A stretch of DNA of 19,297 nt from an uncultured Oscillibacter sp. (GTDB taxonomy: Bacteria > Bacillota > Clostridia > Oscillospirales > Oscillospiraceae): the NCBI GenBank assembly GCA_910585385.1, contig CAJUDV010000038.1, positions 1 to 19,297 on the forward strand, in the 5' to 3' direction. Within the stretch, counting starts at the first letter, position 1. Each line of letters opens with the position of its first letter. The translations under genes were made by a program, and so were the position numbers. The notes beneath the pieces are model-generated. The model had not been told where the DNA came from, did no database searches, and saw nothing but the letters and a program-made list of their open reading frames with translations. Positions 13,560 to 19,297 of the stretch are shown here, piece after piece.

Positions 13560-13722
13560 AGAAGCTGTACCAATAGTCGAAGTGCGTGTATGGGGGAGAA
13601 AATTTTTTGGCTGGCAAGGAAGAAACGCGCAGGAATCCTGGCGGATTTCAAGCGTTGCTGACGCCGTCCAGCCGGAAAATTTTCCGTCCAGACGCGTGCT
13701 TCCGCCTATTGGTACAGCTTCT
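13560..13722 (+). repeat. 163-bp palindromic intergenic element (copy B)
   Basis: AGAAGCTGTACCAATAG (13560-13576) has an exact inverted copy at 13706-13722. The arms continue inward: 13577-13614 resembles the reverse complement of 13668-13705, including GAAAATTTT and GGCTGG. The core CCTGGCGGATTTCAAG starts at offset 77 (13637), as in copy A at 3949-4111. It can fold into one long imperfect hairpin in the proA-proC gap. No coding frame is evident. Confidence 0.68.
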
Positions 13723-13732
13723 AGGAATAGAC

Positions 13733-13788
13733 GGGGAAGAACGGCCGCCGGGACCTGCCCGGCTCCGCGCGGCGCGGAGATCTTCCCC
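13733..13788 (-). other. Three-way-junction-like structure just downstream of proA
   Basis: A closing stem GGGGAAGA/TCTTCCCC (13733-13740 with 13781-13788) encloses two adjacent hairpins: GCCGGG/CCCGGC (13747-13752 with 13757-13762) and CTCCGCG/CGCGGAG (13763-13769 with 13773-13779). It begins directly after the proA stop on the minus strand. No T-tract follows, so it is not a standard terminator. It could protect the 3' end of the message or be a degenerate terminator. Confidence 0.45.
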
Positions 13789-15036
13789 TCACCGGATCTG
13801 CCCCGTGCCGTAGACCACGTATTTGCGGCTGGTCAGCTCCTCCAGGCCCATGGGGCCCCGGGCGTGCATTTTCTGGGTGGAGATGCCGATCTCCGCCCCC
13901 AGGCCGAACTCGCCGCCGTCGGTGAAACGGGTGGAGGCGTTGACGTACACCGCTGCGGCGTCCACCATGTCCAGAAACCGCTGGGCCTTGAAGTAGTTGG
14001 TGGTGATGATGCTCTCGGAGTGCTGGGTGCCGTGGGCGTTGATGAAGGCGACGGCCTCCTCCATGTCCCGGACCGTGCGGACCGCCAGGATGTAGTCGTC
14101 GTACTCCGCGTCCCAGTCGCTCTCCGCCGCCGGGACGCCCCGGTCCCCCAGAACCGCCAGGGCTTTTTCGTCGCACCGCAGCTCCACACGGTGCCGCTCC
14201 AGCAGGGGCACGGCCTTTTGGAGGAAGGACTCCAGCACCTCCTCCTGCACCAGCACGCACTCCACGGCGTTGCAGACGGAGGGCCGGGAGCACTTGGCGT
14301 TGTACAAAATCTCCGCCCCCATGTCCAGATCCGCCTCGCCGTCCACGTAGATGTGGCAGACCCCCTCTCCGGTGCGGATGACGGGGACGCTGGCCTCCTT
14401 CGCCACGGCCCGGATCAATCCCGCGCCGCCCCGGGGAATCAGCACGTCTACGTACCCGTCCAGGTGCATCAGCTCATTTGCCGTCTCATGGCTGGTGTCC
14501 TGCACCAGGGAGACGCAGTCCTCCGGCAGTCCCGCCGAGGCCAGAGCCTCCCGCATAAGGGCCGTCACGGCCCGGTTGGAGCGGATGGCCTCCTTGCCGC
14601 CCCGGAGAATGCAGACGTTGCCGGACTTGAGGCACAGCGCCGCCGCGTCCACGGTGACGTTGGGCCGGGCCTCAAAGATGATGGCGACGACCCCCAGGGG
14701 CACCCGCCTGCGGCTGATTATGAGGCCGTTGGGTCGGGTCTCCGTCTTGTCCGCCGTTCCGATGGGGTCCGGCAGGGCGATCACCTGGCGGACTCCTTCC
14801 ACGATGCCGGCGACGCGCTCCGGCGTCAGGGTCAGCCGGTCCAGCATGGCGGGGCGCATCCCCGCCTCCTTCGCGGCGGCCACATCCTCCGCGTTGGCGG
14901 CCAGCCACTCCGCCTGCCGCTCTGTCAGAATGCTGGCGATGGCCTCCAGGGCGGCGTTTTTTTGCGCCGTCCCGGCGGTGGCCAGGGTGTAGGACGCGGC
15001 CTTGGCCGCCTGTCCCTGCTGCTGTAATGCTGTCAT
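13789..15036 (-). CDS. proA: Gamma-glutamyl phosphate reductase
   Basis: A 415-residue aldehyde-dehydrogenase-fold enzyme that reduces glutamyl 5-phosphate to the semialdehyde with NADPH, the second step of proline synthesis. Clear ProA marks are PLGVVAIIFEARPNVTVDAAALCLKSGN, LRGGKEAIRSN, the active-site cysteine C255 in KCSRPSVCNAVECVLV, the HGTQHSESIITTN segment and the ending RGPMGLEELTSRKYVVYG. Full length for the family (410-420). The ATG overlaps the stop of the acetyltransferase gene by 4 bases (ATGA-type), so the two are translationally coupled. Confidence 0.96.
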   Translation of the reverse strand: MTALQQQGQAAKAASYTLATAGTAQKNAALEAIASILTERQAEWLAANAEDVAAAKEAGMRPAMLDRLTLTPERVAGIVEGVRQVIALPDPIGTADKTETRPNGLIISRRRVPLGVVAIIFEARPNVTVDAAALCLKSGNVCILRGGKEAIRSNRAVTALMREALASAGLPEDCVSLVQDTSHETANELMHLDGYVDVLIPRGGAGLIRAVAKEASVPVIRTGEGVCHIYVDGEADLDMGAEILYNAKCSRPSVCNAVECVLVQEEVLESFLQKAVPLLERHRVELRCDEKALAVLGDRGVPAAESDWDAEYDDYILAVRTVRDMEEAVAFINAHGTQHSESIITTNYFKAQRFLDMVDAAAVYVNASTRFTDGGEFGLGAEIGISTQKMHARGPMGLEELTSRKYVVYGTGQIR

Positions 15037-15647
15037 GGCAATATCTCCTTATCAGATTCCGCCAGGCGGTTTTCCCGTACCACCCGGCAGGGATTTCCCA
15101 GGGCGACGGTATGGCTGGGGACGTCCTTTGTCACCACGCCTCCCGCCCCGATCACCACATTGTCCCCAATGCGCACCCCGGGCATGAGGATGGCCCCTCC
15201 GCCGATCCACACGTTGTCCCCGATGATAACCGGGGCCGTCCGGGTTTGGCAGAAGGAGAAAGAGCCGTCCTCCCTGGGCGGGCCGAACCGTTCCGCCGCG
15301 TGCAGGGGATGGAAAGCGGTGTAAATCTGTACGCCAGGGGCGATGAGGGCGTTTTTTCCGATGACGATCCGGTTGTCGTCCAGGAAGACGCAGTTCATGT
15401 TGATCTCACAGTTGTCGCCCAGATAGATGTTACAGCCGTAATCTGCAAAGAAAGGAGGCGTGATCCAGGTGTTCCGCCCCCGGCCTCCCAGCAGCTGGGA
15501 CAGGATGCGGTCTTTCCCCGCCAGATCCCGGGAGTCCAGCTGATTGTAATCCCGGACCAGGTCCTTAGCCCTGTGCCACTGGTCCAGCAGCTCGGGGTCC
15601 CCGCAGTCATAGAGGAGCCCGGCCAGCATTTTCTCCCGCTCCGTCAT
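15033..15647 (-). CDS. Hexapeptide-repeat sugar O-acetyltransferase (Maa/LacA-like)
   Basis: A 204-residue left-handed beta-helix acetyltransferase. The N-terminal helical cap (MTEREKMLAGLLYD, typical of maltose/galactoside acetyltransferases) is followed by hexapeptide turns such as CNIYLGDNCEINMNCVFLDD, IVIGKNALIAPGVQIYTAFHP, and VIIGDNVWIGGGAILMPGVRIGDNVVIGAGGVV. The likely catalytic histidine is H113 in YTAFHPLHA. It should transfer acetyl from acetyl-CoA to a sugar or related hydroxyl. It is embedded in the proline operon, overlapping proB upstream and proA downstream by 4 bases each. No role in proline synthesis is known for this family, so either its substrate is unexpected or it is a passenger gene. 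Confidence 0.9.
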   Translation of the reverse strand: MTEREKMLAGLLYDCGDPELLDQWHRAKDLVRDYNQLDSRDLAGKDRILSQLLGGRGRNTWITPPFFADYGCNIYLGDNCEINMNCVFLDDNRIVIGKNALIAPGVQIYTAFHPLHAAERFGPPREDGSFSFCQTRTAPVIIGDNVWIGGGAILMPGVRIGDNVVIGAGGVVTKDVPSHTVALGNPCRVVRENRLAESDKEILP

Positions 15648-16456
15648 AGGGCGTTCTTTCCGGCGGCTACGAACCGGGTTCCGATGTCCCGCCCCTCCAC
15701 GATGCCGTACAGGTCCTCCGTCCGGGCACCGTTGGTGATGACCATGTCAAACCCGGCGGCCATGGCCACCCGGGCGGCGGAGAGCTTTGTAGCCATGCCG
15801 CCGGTGCCCCGCCAGGTGCCCGCGCCGCCGGCCATCTCCAAAATCTCCGGCGTCAGCTCCGTCACCTGGTGGAGGAGCTTCGCGGACCGGTGGGTCTTGG
15901 GGTCGGCGTCATAGAGGCCGTCGATGTCGCTGAGGAGGACCAGCAGGTCCGCCTGGCACAGTCCCGCCACGATGGCGGAGAGGGTATCGTTGTCGCCAAG
16001 GACCTTGTGATGGCCCGTCTCGATCTCGGCGGAGGAGACGGAGTCGTTCTCGTTTACCACCGGGATCACCCCCATCTCCAGCAGAGCGGAGAAGGTGCCC
16101 CGCAGATGCTCCGCCCGGGCCGGGTCCTCCACATCGTCTCCGGTCAGCAGGATCTGGGCCACGGACTGGTTGTACTCGCCGAAGAGCTTGTCGTAGATGT
16201 GCATCATCCGGCACTGGCCCACCGCCGCCGCGGCCTGTTTCATCCGCAGCTCCCTGGGCCGCTCTGAAAGGCCCAGCTTCTCCGTCCCCACGGCAATGGC
16301 GCCGGAGGACACCAGAATGACCTCGTGGCCCAGGCCGTGGAGGTCCGCCAGGGTGCGGGCCAGCCGCTCCATGCTTCTCAGGTCCAGACTCCCGGAGTCG
16401 TGGGTGAGGGTGGAGGTACCCACCTTCACCACCACGCGCAGTTTCTTCTCTTTCAT
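15644..16456 (-). CDS. proB: Glutamate 5-kinase (no PUA domain)
   Basis: A 270-residue amino-acid-kinase-fold enzyme that phosphorylates glutamate, the first and feedback-controlled step of proline synthesis. Motifs in order: VVVKVGTSTLTHDSG, VILVSSGAIAVGTEKLGL, MKQAAAAVGQCRMM, IPVVNENDSVSSAEI, LGDNDTLSAIVAGL, LLSDIDGLYDADP, and GTGGMATKLSAARVA. It ends shortly after the kinase domain and lacks the C-terminal PUA domain of the approximately 367-residue E. coli enzyme; short forms are well known. GGAGG lies upstream of the ATG. It is first in the operon, behind an extended -10 promoter, and overlaps the acetyltransferase start. Confidence 0.95.
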   Translation of the reverse strand: MKEKKLRVVVKVGTSTLTHDSGSLDLRSMERLARTLADLHGLGHEVILVSSGAIAVGTEKLGLSERPRELRMKQAAAAVGQCRMMHIYDKLFGEYNQSVAQILLTGDDVEDPARAEHLRGTFSALLEMGVIPVVNENDSVSSAEIETGHHKVLGDNDTLSAIVAGLCQADLLVLLSDIDGLYDADPKTHRSAKLLHQVTELTPEILEMAGGAGTWRGTGGMATKLSAARVAMAAGFDMVITNGARTEDLYGIVEGRDIGTRFVAAGKNAL

Positions 16457-16493
16457 CTTCTCGTCCTCCCGCCCCGTGGGTGTGATTTTCCCC

Positions 16494-16502
16494 AGTATAG
16501 CA
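16494..16502 (-). promoter_or_regulatory. Extended -10 promoter of the proB operon
   Basis: On the minus strand TGCTATACT lies 38 bases upstream of the proB start. No good -35 is seen. The leader is too short for a T-box or riboswitch. Confidence 0.5.
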
Positions 16503-16538
16503 CGCCGGAGCCAAAAAGAAAAGCCCAGAGAAGAGAGG

Positions 16539-16575
16539 AAACCGGCGAACCCCGCCGGGCCGCCGGTTTTTTTTT
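16539..16575 (+). terminator. Terminator-like hairpin pointing away from proB
   Basis: AAACCGGCG (16539-16547) pairs with CGCCGGTTT (16561-16569), followed by nine T on the plus strand. No plus-strand gene lies upstream for 4 kb, so it would stop antisense or unknown transcription. The 127 bases beyond it, up to the small membrane gene, hold GC-rich hairpins (for example GGCGGGC/GCCCGCC at 16649-16665) but no gene. Confidence 0.55.
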
Positions 16576-16702
16576 ACAGCCGCCGCAGGGAACGCGAAGC
16601 GGCCGTGCGATGGACTTCATAGGAAACGCCGGGCACGTTTCATGCGCCGGCGGGCTCCGCCCGCCTTGAAAACCGCTTGCCGGCTTTCAAACAAGGCCTA
16701 TA

Positions 16703-16903
16703 CTATGCGTTCTTCTCCGCCTTTGCCTCCTGTCTTTTCCGGACCGACCGGGAGAGGTAGTAAAAGAACAGGAAAGTCAGGACGGTTCCTCCAATCAGCT
16801 CCGCGGTGTGGAAGCCCGCCACACGGGATAAGGCCATCTGCCCCGCGATTACCACCGCCACCGCCAGAATCCCCGCCGCAATACCCTTCATCATGCTCTT
16901 CAT
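16703..16903 (-). CDS. Small two-helix membrane protein of unknown function
   Basis: A 66-residue protein, MKSMMKGIAAGILAVAVVIA at the start, with two hydrophobic segments (about 5-25 and 33-52) and a basic/charged C-terminal tail (SRSVRKRQEAKAEKNA). It should be an integral membrane hairpin with both ends in the cytoplasm. I recognise no family. The ATG at 16903 is set by GGAGG 8 bases upstream; the open frame further 5' is promoter sequence. It is divergent from the TepA-like protease gene. Confidence 0.65.
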   Translation of the reverse strand: MKSMMKGIAAGILAVAVVIAGQMALSRVAGFHTAELIGGTVLTFLFFYYLSRSVRKRQEAKAEKNA

Positions 16904-16942
16904 TGCTTTTTCCTCCGTTTCTGTTCTCTTGGAACTGATGTC

Positions 16943-16951
16943 AGTATAGCA
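16943..16951 (-). promoter_or_regulatory. Extended -10 promoter of the small membrane protein gene
   Basis: TGCTATACT on the minus strand, 40 bases upstream of the start codon. The same nine bases occur at the proB promoter and on the plus strand at 10285-10293. The -35 is weak. Confidence 0.5.
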
Positions 16952-16980
16952 AAACGCCCCAGGTCCTGCCATAGCTTTGC

Positions 16981-17062
16981 CTTACAGTTTGCCGCCGAGT
17001 CTTACATTGTTGTAAGGTTTTCGCCGCAGGAGGTGTATTTTCCGAAAACCTGCGGAAAATAC
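16981..17062 (+). promoter_or_regulatory. Repeat-rich leader of the TepA-like gene with two competing hairpins
   Basis: CTTACA occurs at 16981 and 17001, and its inverse TGTAAG at 17011-17016 closes a 6-bp hairpin. Downstream, CCGCAGG (17024-17030) can pair with CCTGCGG (17049-17055). Alternatively GTATTTTCCG (17035-17044) pairs perfectly with CGGAAAATAC (17053-17062). The two stems share 17053-17055 and exclude each other. An AGGAGG lies between the arms but no start codon fits it. No convincing promoter was found. Confidence 0.4.
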
Positions 17063-17083
17063 CGGGGAAAGCGAGGGATTGTT

Positions 17084-17791
17084 ATGACTGAACCCACAAA
17101 GACCACCGACACCGAACAGGAACACCAGCCGGAGAATGCCCAGTCCATCCTGGACTTCGGTGCGGCCCTGACCCGCACGCCCCACGGCGCCGTCTACTGT
17201 TTGACCATTATCGGCCAGATCGAGGGGCACACCACCGCCGCCAACAACGCTAAGACCACCAAATACGAGCATGTCCTGCCCCTGCTGGCCAAGCTGGAGG
17301 AGAGCGGGGACGTGGACGGCGTACTGTTTTTACTCAACACCGTGGGCGGCGATGTAGAGGCGGGGCTGGCCATCGCGGAGCTTATCGCCGGCATGACCAA
17401 GCCAACGGTCTCCATTGTCCTGGGGGGCAGCCACTCCATCGGCGTTCCCCTGGCGGTGGCGGCCCGGCGGAGCTTTGCCGTGCCCAGCGCCGCCATGACC
17501 ATCCACCCCGTCCGTATGAGCGGCACGGTCATCGCCGCCCCCCAGACCTACCACTACTTCGAACGGCTTCAGGAGCGGATTGTGGCTTTTGTGGCCGGGC
17601 ACAGCCAGATCTCGGCGGAGGATTTCCAGGACCTGATGCTGAGAAAGGACGACATGGCCGCGGATGTGGGCAGCGTGATCTACGGCGAGGAGGCGGTGAG
17701 CCTGGGGCTTATCGACCAGGTGGGGGGCCTCTCCGACGGCCTGCGGTGCCTCTACCGGCAGATTGAGGAGCACAAGGGAAAAAAGGCGTGA
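17084..17791 (+). CDS. tepA: TepA-like ClpP-fold serine protease
   Basis: A 235-residue protein of the ClpP/crotonase superfamily. LFLLNTVGGDVEAGLAIAELI provides the oxyanion-hole region, S118 in GGSHSIGVPLA is the predicted nucleophile and H141 in MTIHPVRMSG the general base. The acidic third member probably lies in the KDDMAADVG stretch. The sequence is closest to TepA (YmfB), the translocation-enhancing/signal-peptide-peptidase-like protein of Bacillus and Clostridia, rather than housekeeping ClpP. It lacks the ClpP AAA-partner context and has the longer IIGQIEGH opening. The ATG at 17084 has GAGGG upstream; the earlier GTG at 17033 lies in the leader hairpin. The 3' flank (ggggg-aaatt-cccc at 17799-17812) is followed at once by the insertion sequence. 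Confidence 0.82.
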   Translation: MTEPTKTTDTEQEHQPENAQSILDFGAALTRTPHGAVYCLTIIGQIEGHTTAANNAKTTKYEHVLPLLAKLEESGDVDGVLFLLNTVGGDVEAGLAIAELIAGMTKPTVSIVLGGSHSIGVPLAVAARRSFAVPSAAMTIHPVRMSGTVIAAPQTYHYFERLQERIVAFVAGHSQISAEDFQDLMLRKDDMAADVGSVIYGEEAVSLGLIDQVGGLSDGLRCLYRQIEEHKGKKA

Positions 17792-17812
17792 GAAAAGAGG
17801 GGGAAATTCCCC

Positions 17813-17831
17813 AATGCCATTAAGTTAACCA
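17813..17831 (+). repeat. Left terminal inverted repeat of the IS
   Basis: 19 bases that match the right end inverted, with one mismatch. The 14-base CATTAAGTTAACCA part is exact. Confidence 0.8.
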
Positions 17832-17888
17832 ATAAATTCCAAAAGAAAGAAAAAAGCCTTGACAAAGGCAAAAAAATGTGCGGCAAGG

Positions 17889-17915
17889 CCCTGAAAACAA
17901 GATTGATTTTCAGGG
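17889..17915 (+). promoter_or_regulatory. Hairpin hiding the transposase ribosome site
   Basis: CCCTGAAAA (17889-17897) pairs perfectly with TTTTCAGGG (17907-17915) around a 9-base loop. The AGGGGG ribosome site (17912-17917) is half buried, 7 bases before the ATG. Several IS elements use this device to block translation from outside transcripts. Confidence 0.55.
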
Positions 17916-17924
17916 GGCGGGCAC

Positions 17925-19238
17925 ATGAAATACACAGCTGAAGGGTTGAGGGATACACTGTTGTCCATGATCGAGGAAATGGGGAATCACCCGGAGCGGT
18001 ACGCTAAAAATCCAGGCAAAGATTTTACCCGGCGGCGTTCGCTGACGCTGCCCGCGCTGATGAAACTCATCCTGACCATGGACGAAAAAAGCGTCTGGAA
18101 GGGACTGCTCGGATATTTTGGGAATGAGATCGACACTCCGTCGGCAGGCGCCTTTGTCCAGCAGAGGAAAAAGCTGCTGCCCCGTGCATTTTCTGAGTTG
18201 TTCCACCGGTTCACCGATGCTCTGGATGCGCCAAAGAGATTTCGGGGTTATCGGCTGCTGGCCGTGGACGGCACTTCCCTGAAATCCACGTCATATCCCG
18301 AGGACGCAGACGCCTACCGGCCGGGCACAGAGCGGCAGCACGGCTGGAATCTGTACCACATCAACGCGCTCTATGATCTGGAGAACGGCATTTATACCGA
18401 CGCCCTGGTGCAGAAGGAGCACACCAAAAACGAAGACGCGGCCTTGTGTGAAATGGCGGGGCGTTCCGCCATTCCGGAGCCTGTGATCCTGCTGGCGGAC
18501 CGGGGGTATGAGGCGTACAACAGCTTTGCCCGTCTGGAGCAAAGGGGCTGGAAGTATCTGATTCGCCTCAAGGACCGGAACAGGACCTATGCTTACGGGA
18601 TCACGTTGCCCGATCAGCCAGAATTTGACCTCCCGGTGCGTGTTACGCTGGGACGGCTGACCGTGCGGCAGCTGGAGCGGCGGGCCATCCCTGTCCCGGG
18701 GGACTACTGCCGCCTTCCCAATCAGGTCCCATTTGATGATTTGGAACCCGGCAGCGCCGGTTTCCATCTGTTTTCCGCCAGAATTGTTCGCTTGCTGCTG
18801 CATGACGGAAGTACGGAAACCCTCATCACAAACCTGGATCCGGATCAATTCCCGCCCGATGTGCTGCGCAGCCTTTACGCCAGGCGATGGGGCATTGAAA
18901 CCTCCTTCCGGCAGCTGAAATATACCGTGGGCATGGTCCATCTGCACTCCAAGAGGCCAGAGCTGATCCTTCAGGAGATCATGTCTGCCTTCATCATTTT
19001 TAACTTTGCCCAGGCCGCCGCCTGGGGTGTAGACACGACCCGAGGCAAGTCCAAATACAAACGCCGCGTCAATTTCTCCGATGCGGTTTACTTCTGTTGC
19101 CAAGTTCTCCGGGGCGTGGCCTTTGACGTGATCCGCTTCTTGGAGCGTAATCTCCTGCCCTGCCGCCCAGACCGCAGCTATCCCAGACCCCTGGTTGCCG
19201 GCAACCGCATTTCTCCTGTGTATGTCCCCGCGCGTTGA
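17925..19238 (+). CDS. IS4-family DDE transposase
   Basis: A 437-residue full-length transposase. The catalytic triad is D115 (LLAVDGTSLKS), D192 (VILLADRGYEAYN) and E325 inside the Y318-R321-E325-K332 signature (YARRWGIETSFRQLK), the exact Y-2-R-3-E-6-K spacing of IS4. A beta-rich insertion lies between D192 and E325, as in Tn5. The frame is intact, so the element may be active. The ATG follows AGGGGG within a hairpin. Confidence 0.93.
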   Translation: MKYTAEGLRDTLLSMIEEMGNHPERYAKNPGKDFTRRRSLTLPALMKLILTMDEKSVWKGLLGYFGNEIDTPSAGAFVQQRKKLLPRAFSELFHRFTDALDAPKRFRGYRLLAVDGTSLKSTSYPEDADAYRPGTERQHGWNLYHINALYDLENGIYTDALVQKEHTKNEDAALCEMAGRSAIPEPVILLADRGYEAYNSFARLEQRGWKYLIRLKDRNRTYAYGITLPDQPEFDLPVRVTLGRLTVRQLERRAIPVPGDYCRLPNQVPFDDLEPGSAGFHLFSARIVRLLLHDGSTETLITNLDPDQFPPDVLRSLYARRWGIETSFRQLKYTVGMVHLHSKRPELILQEIMSAFIIFNFAQAAAWGVDTTRGKSKYKRRVNFSDAVYFCCQVLRGVAFDVIRFLERNLLPCRPDRSYPRPLVAGNRISPVYVPAR

Positions 19239-19277
19239 CTCCCCTGCCTGCCTTGCAACTCTCTTTTTGGTAACTTC

Positions 19278-19296
19278 TGGTTAACTTAATGACATT
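19278..19296 (-). repeat. Right terminal inverted repeat of the IS
   Basis: The inverted match of 17813-17831, lying 39 bases past the transposase stop at the very end of the window. Confidence 0.8.
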
Positions 19297-19297
19297 A

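Larger units (their letters stand above)
17813..19297 (+). mobile_element. IS4-family insertion sequence, apparently complete
   Basis: Terminal inverted repeats bound a single transposase gene. The left end AATGCCATTAAGTTAACCA (17813-17831) matches the reverse complement of 19278-19296 at 18 of 19 positions, and similarity continues inward (ATTCCAAAA against TTACCAAAA). Total length is about 1.48 kb. The right end coincides with the window end, so a target-site duplication cannot be checked. It sits just past tepA and does not interrupt a gene seen here. Confidence 0.85.

Noticed and set aside
13582..15027. A 481-codon plus-strand frame opposite proA
   Set aside because: Antisense to a full-length ProA, no domain, His/Gly/Arg-rich shadow composition.
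16457..16500. A T-box or riboswitch controlling proB
   Set aside because: The likely promoter lies only 38 bases upstream of the start, too short for such a leader, and no T-box sequence is present.
16649..16665. A terminator for the small membrane protein gene
   Set aside because: The 7-bp GC hairpin has no T-tract on the minus strand.
17859..17887. A TTGACA-based promoter for the transposase
   Set aside because: The -35 hexamer is perfect, but nothing resembling TATAAT occurs 16-18 bases downstream.
1..19297. CRISPR arrays, tRNA or rRNA genes
   Set aside because: No regularly spaced direct repeats, cloverleaf sequences with CCA ends, or rRNA signatures were found on either strand by eye.

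Overview
The window comes from a high-GC, spore-forming or spore-descended member of the Clostridia; an Oscillospiraceae-like relative (Flavonifractor/Oscillibacter type) is my inference. The grounds are a CwlJ-GerQ spore-lysis pair, a double-GerMN lipoprotein, a TepA-like ClpP-fold protease, GC-rich coding sequence with strong GGAGG ribosome sites, and a short ProB without a PUA domain. Most of the window is chromosomal housekeeping. Two parts look accessory: an AT-richer regulator cluster at about 9.1-10.2 kb, and an IS4-family insertion sequence that fills the last 1.5 kb.

Layout. 1-1131: the 3' part of a GT4 glycosyltransferase, closed by a terminator. 1273-2499: cwlJ and gerQ. In Bacillus, GerQ is needed to place CwlJ in the spore coat. 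2552-3913 (minus): a membrane-anchored D-Ala-D-Ala carboxypeptidase. 4186-7582: an apparent operon of a ComEA-like helix-hairpin-helix protein, an OmpR-type response regulator, a histidine kinase and a lipoprotein with two GerMN domains. The last three match the logic of actinobacterial MtrA-MtrB-LpqB. The kinase has no ATG, GTG or TTG start ahead of its first membrane helix. 7637-9013 (minus): a dihydropyrimidinase/hydantoinase.

9168-10224 holds an XRE regulator, a decayed XRE copy, an HTH_26-type regulator and a divergent 73-residue protein. A perfect 22-bp palindrome overlaps the -10 of one divergent promoter and the spacer of the other. 10320-12514 is a co-directional trio: an SPL-type radical SAM protein, an ArsC/Spx-family protein and a tRNA-dihydrouridine synthase.

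12697-16456 (minus) is a proline-biosynthesis locus, proB - hexapeptide acetyltransferase - proA, then proC after a highly structured 267-bp gap. The first three genes overlap by 4 bp, which suggests translational coupling. 16703-16903 (minus) encodes a small membrane protein, and 17084-17791 the TepA-like protease behind a leader that can fold two ways. 17813-19297 is the IS element; its transposase ribosome site lies in a hairpin.

The least expected structure is a family of intergenic repeats. Two elements (3949-4111 and 13560-13722) have exactly the same 163-bp length, terminal inverted repeats, and a shared core at the same offset of 77 bases. A third copy of the core lies between cwlJ and gerQ. 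No CRISPR array, rRNA or tRNA was seen.
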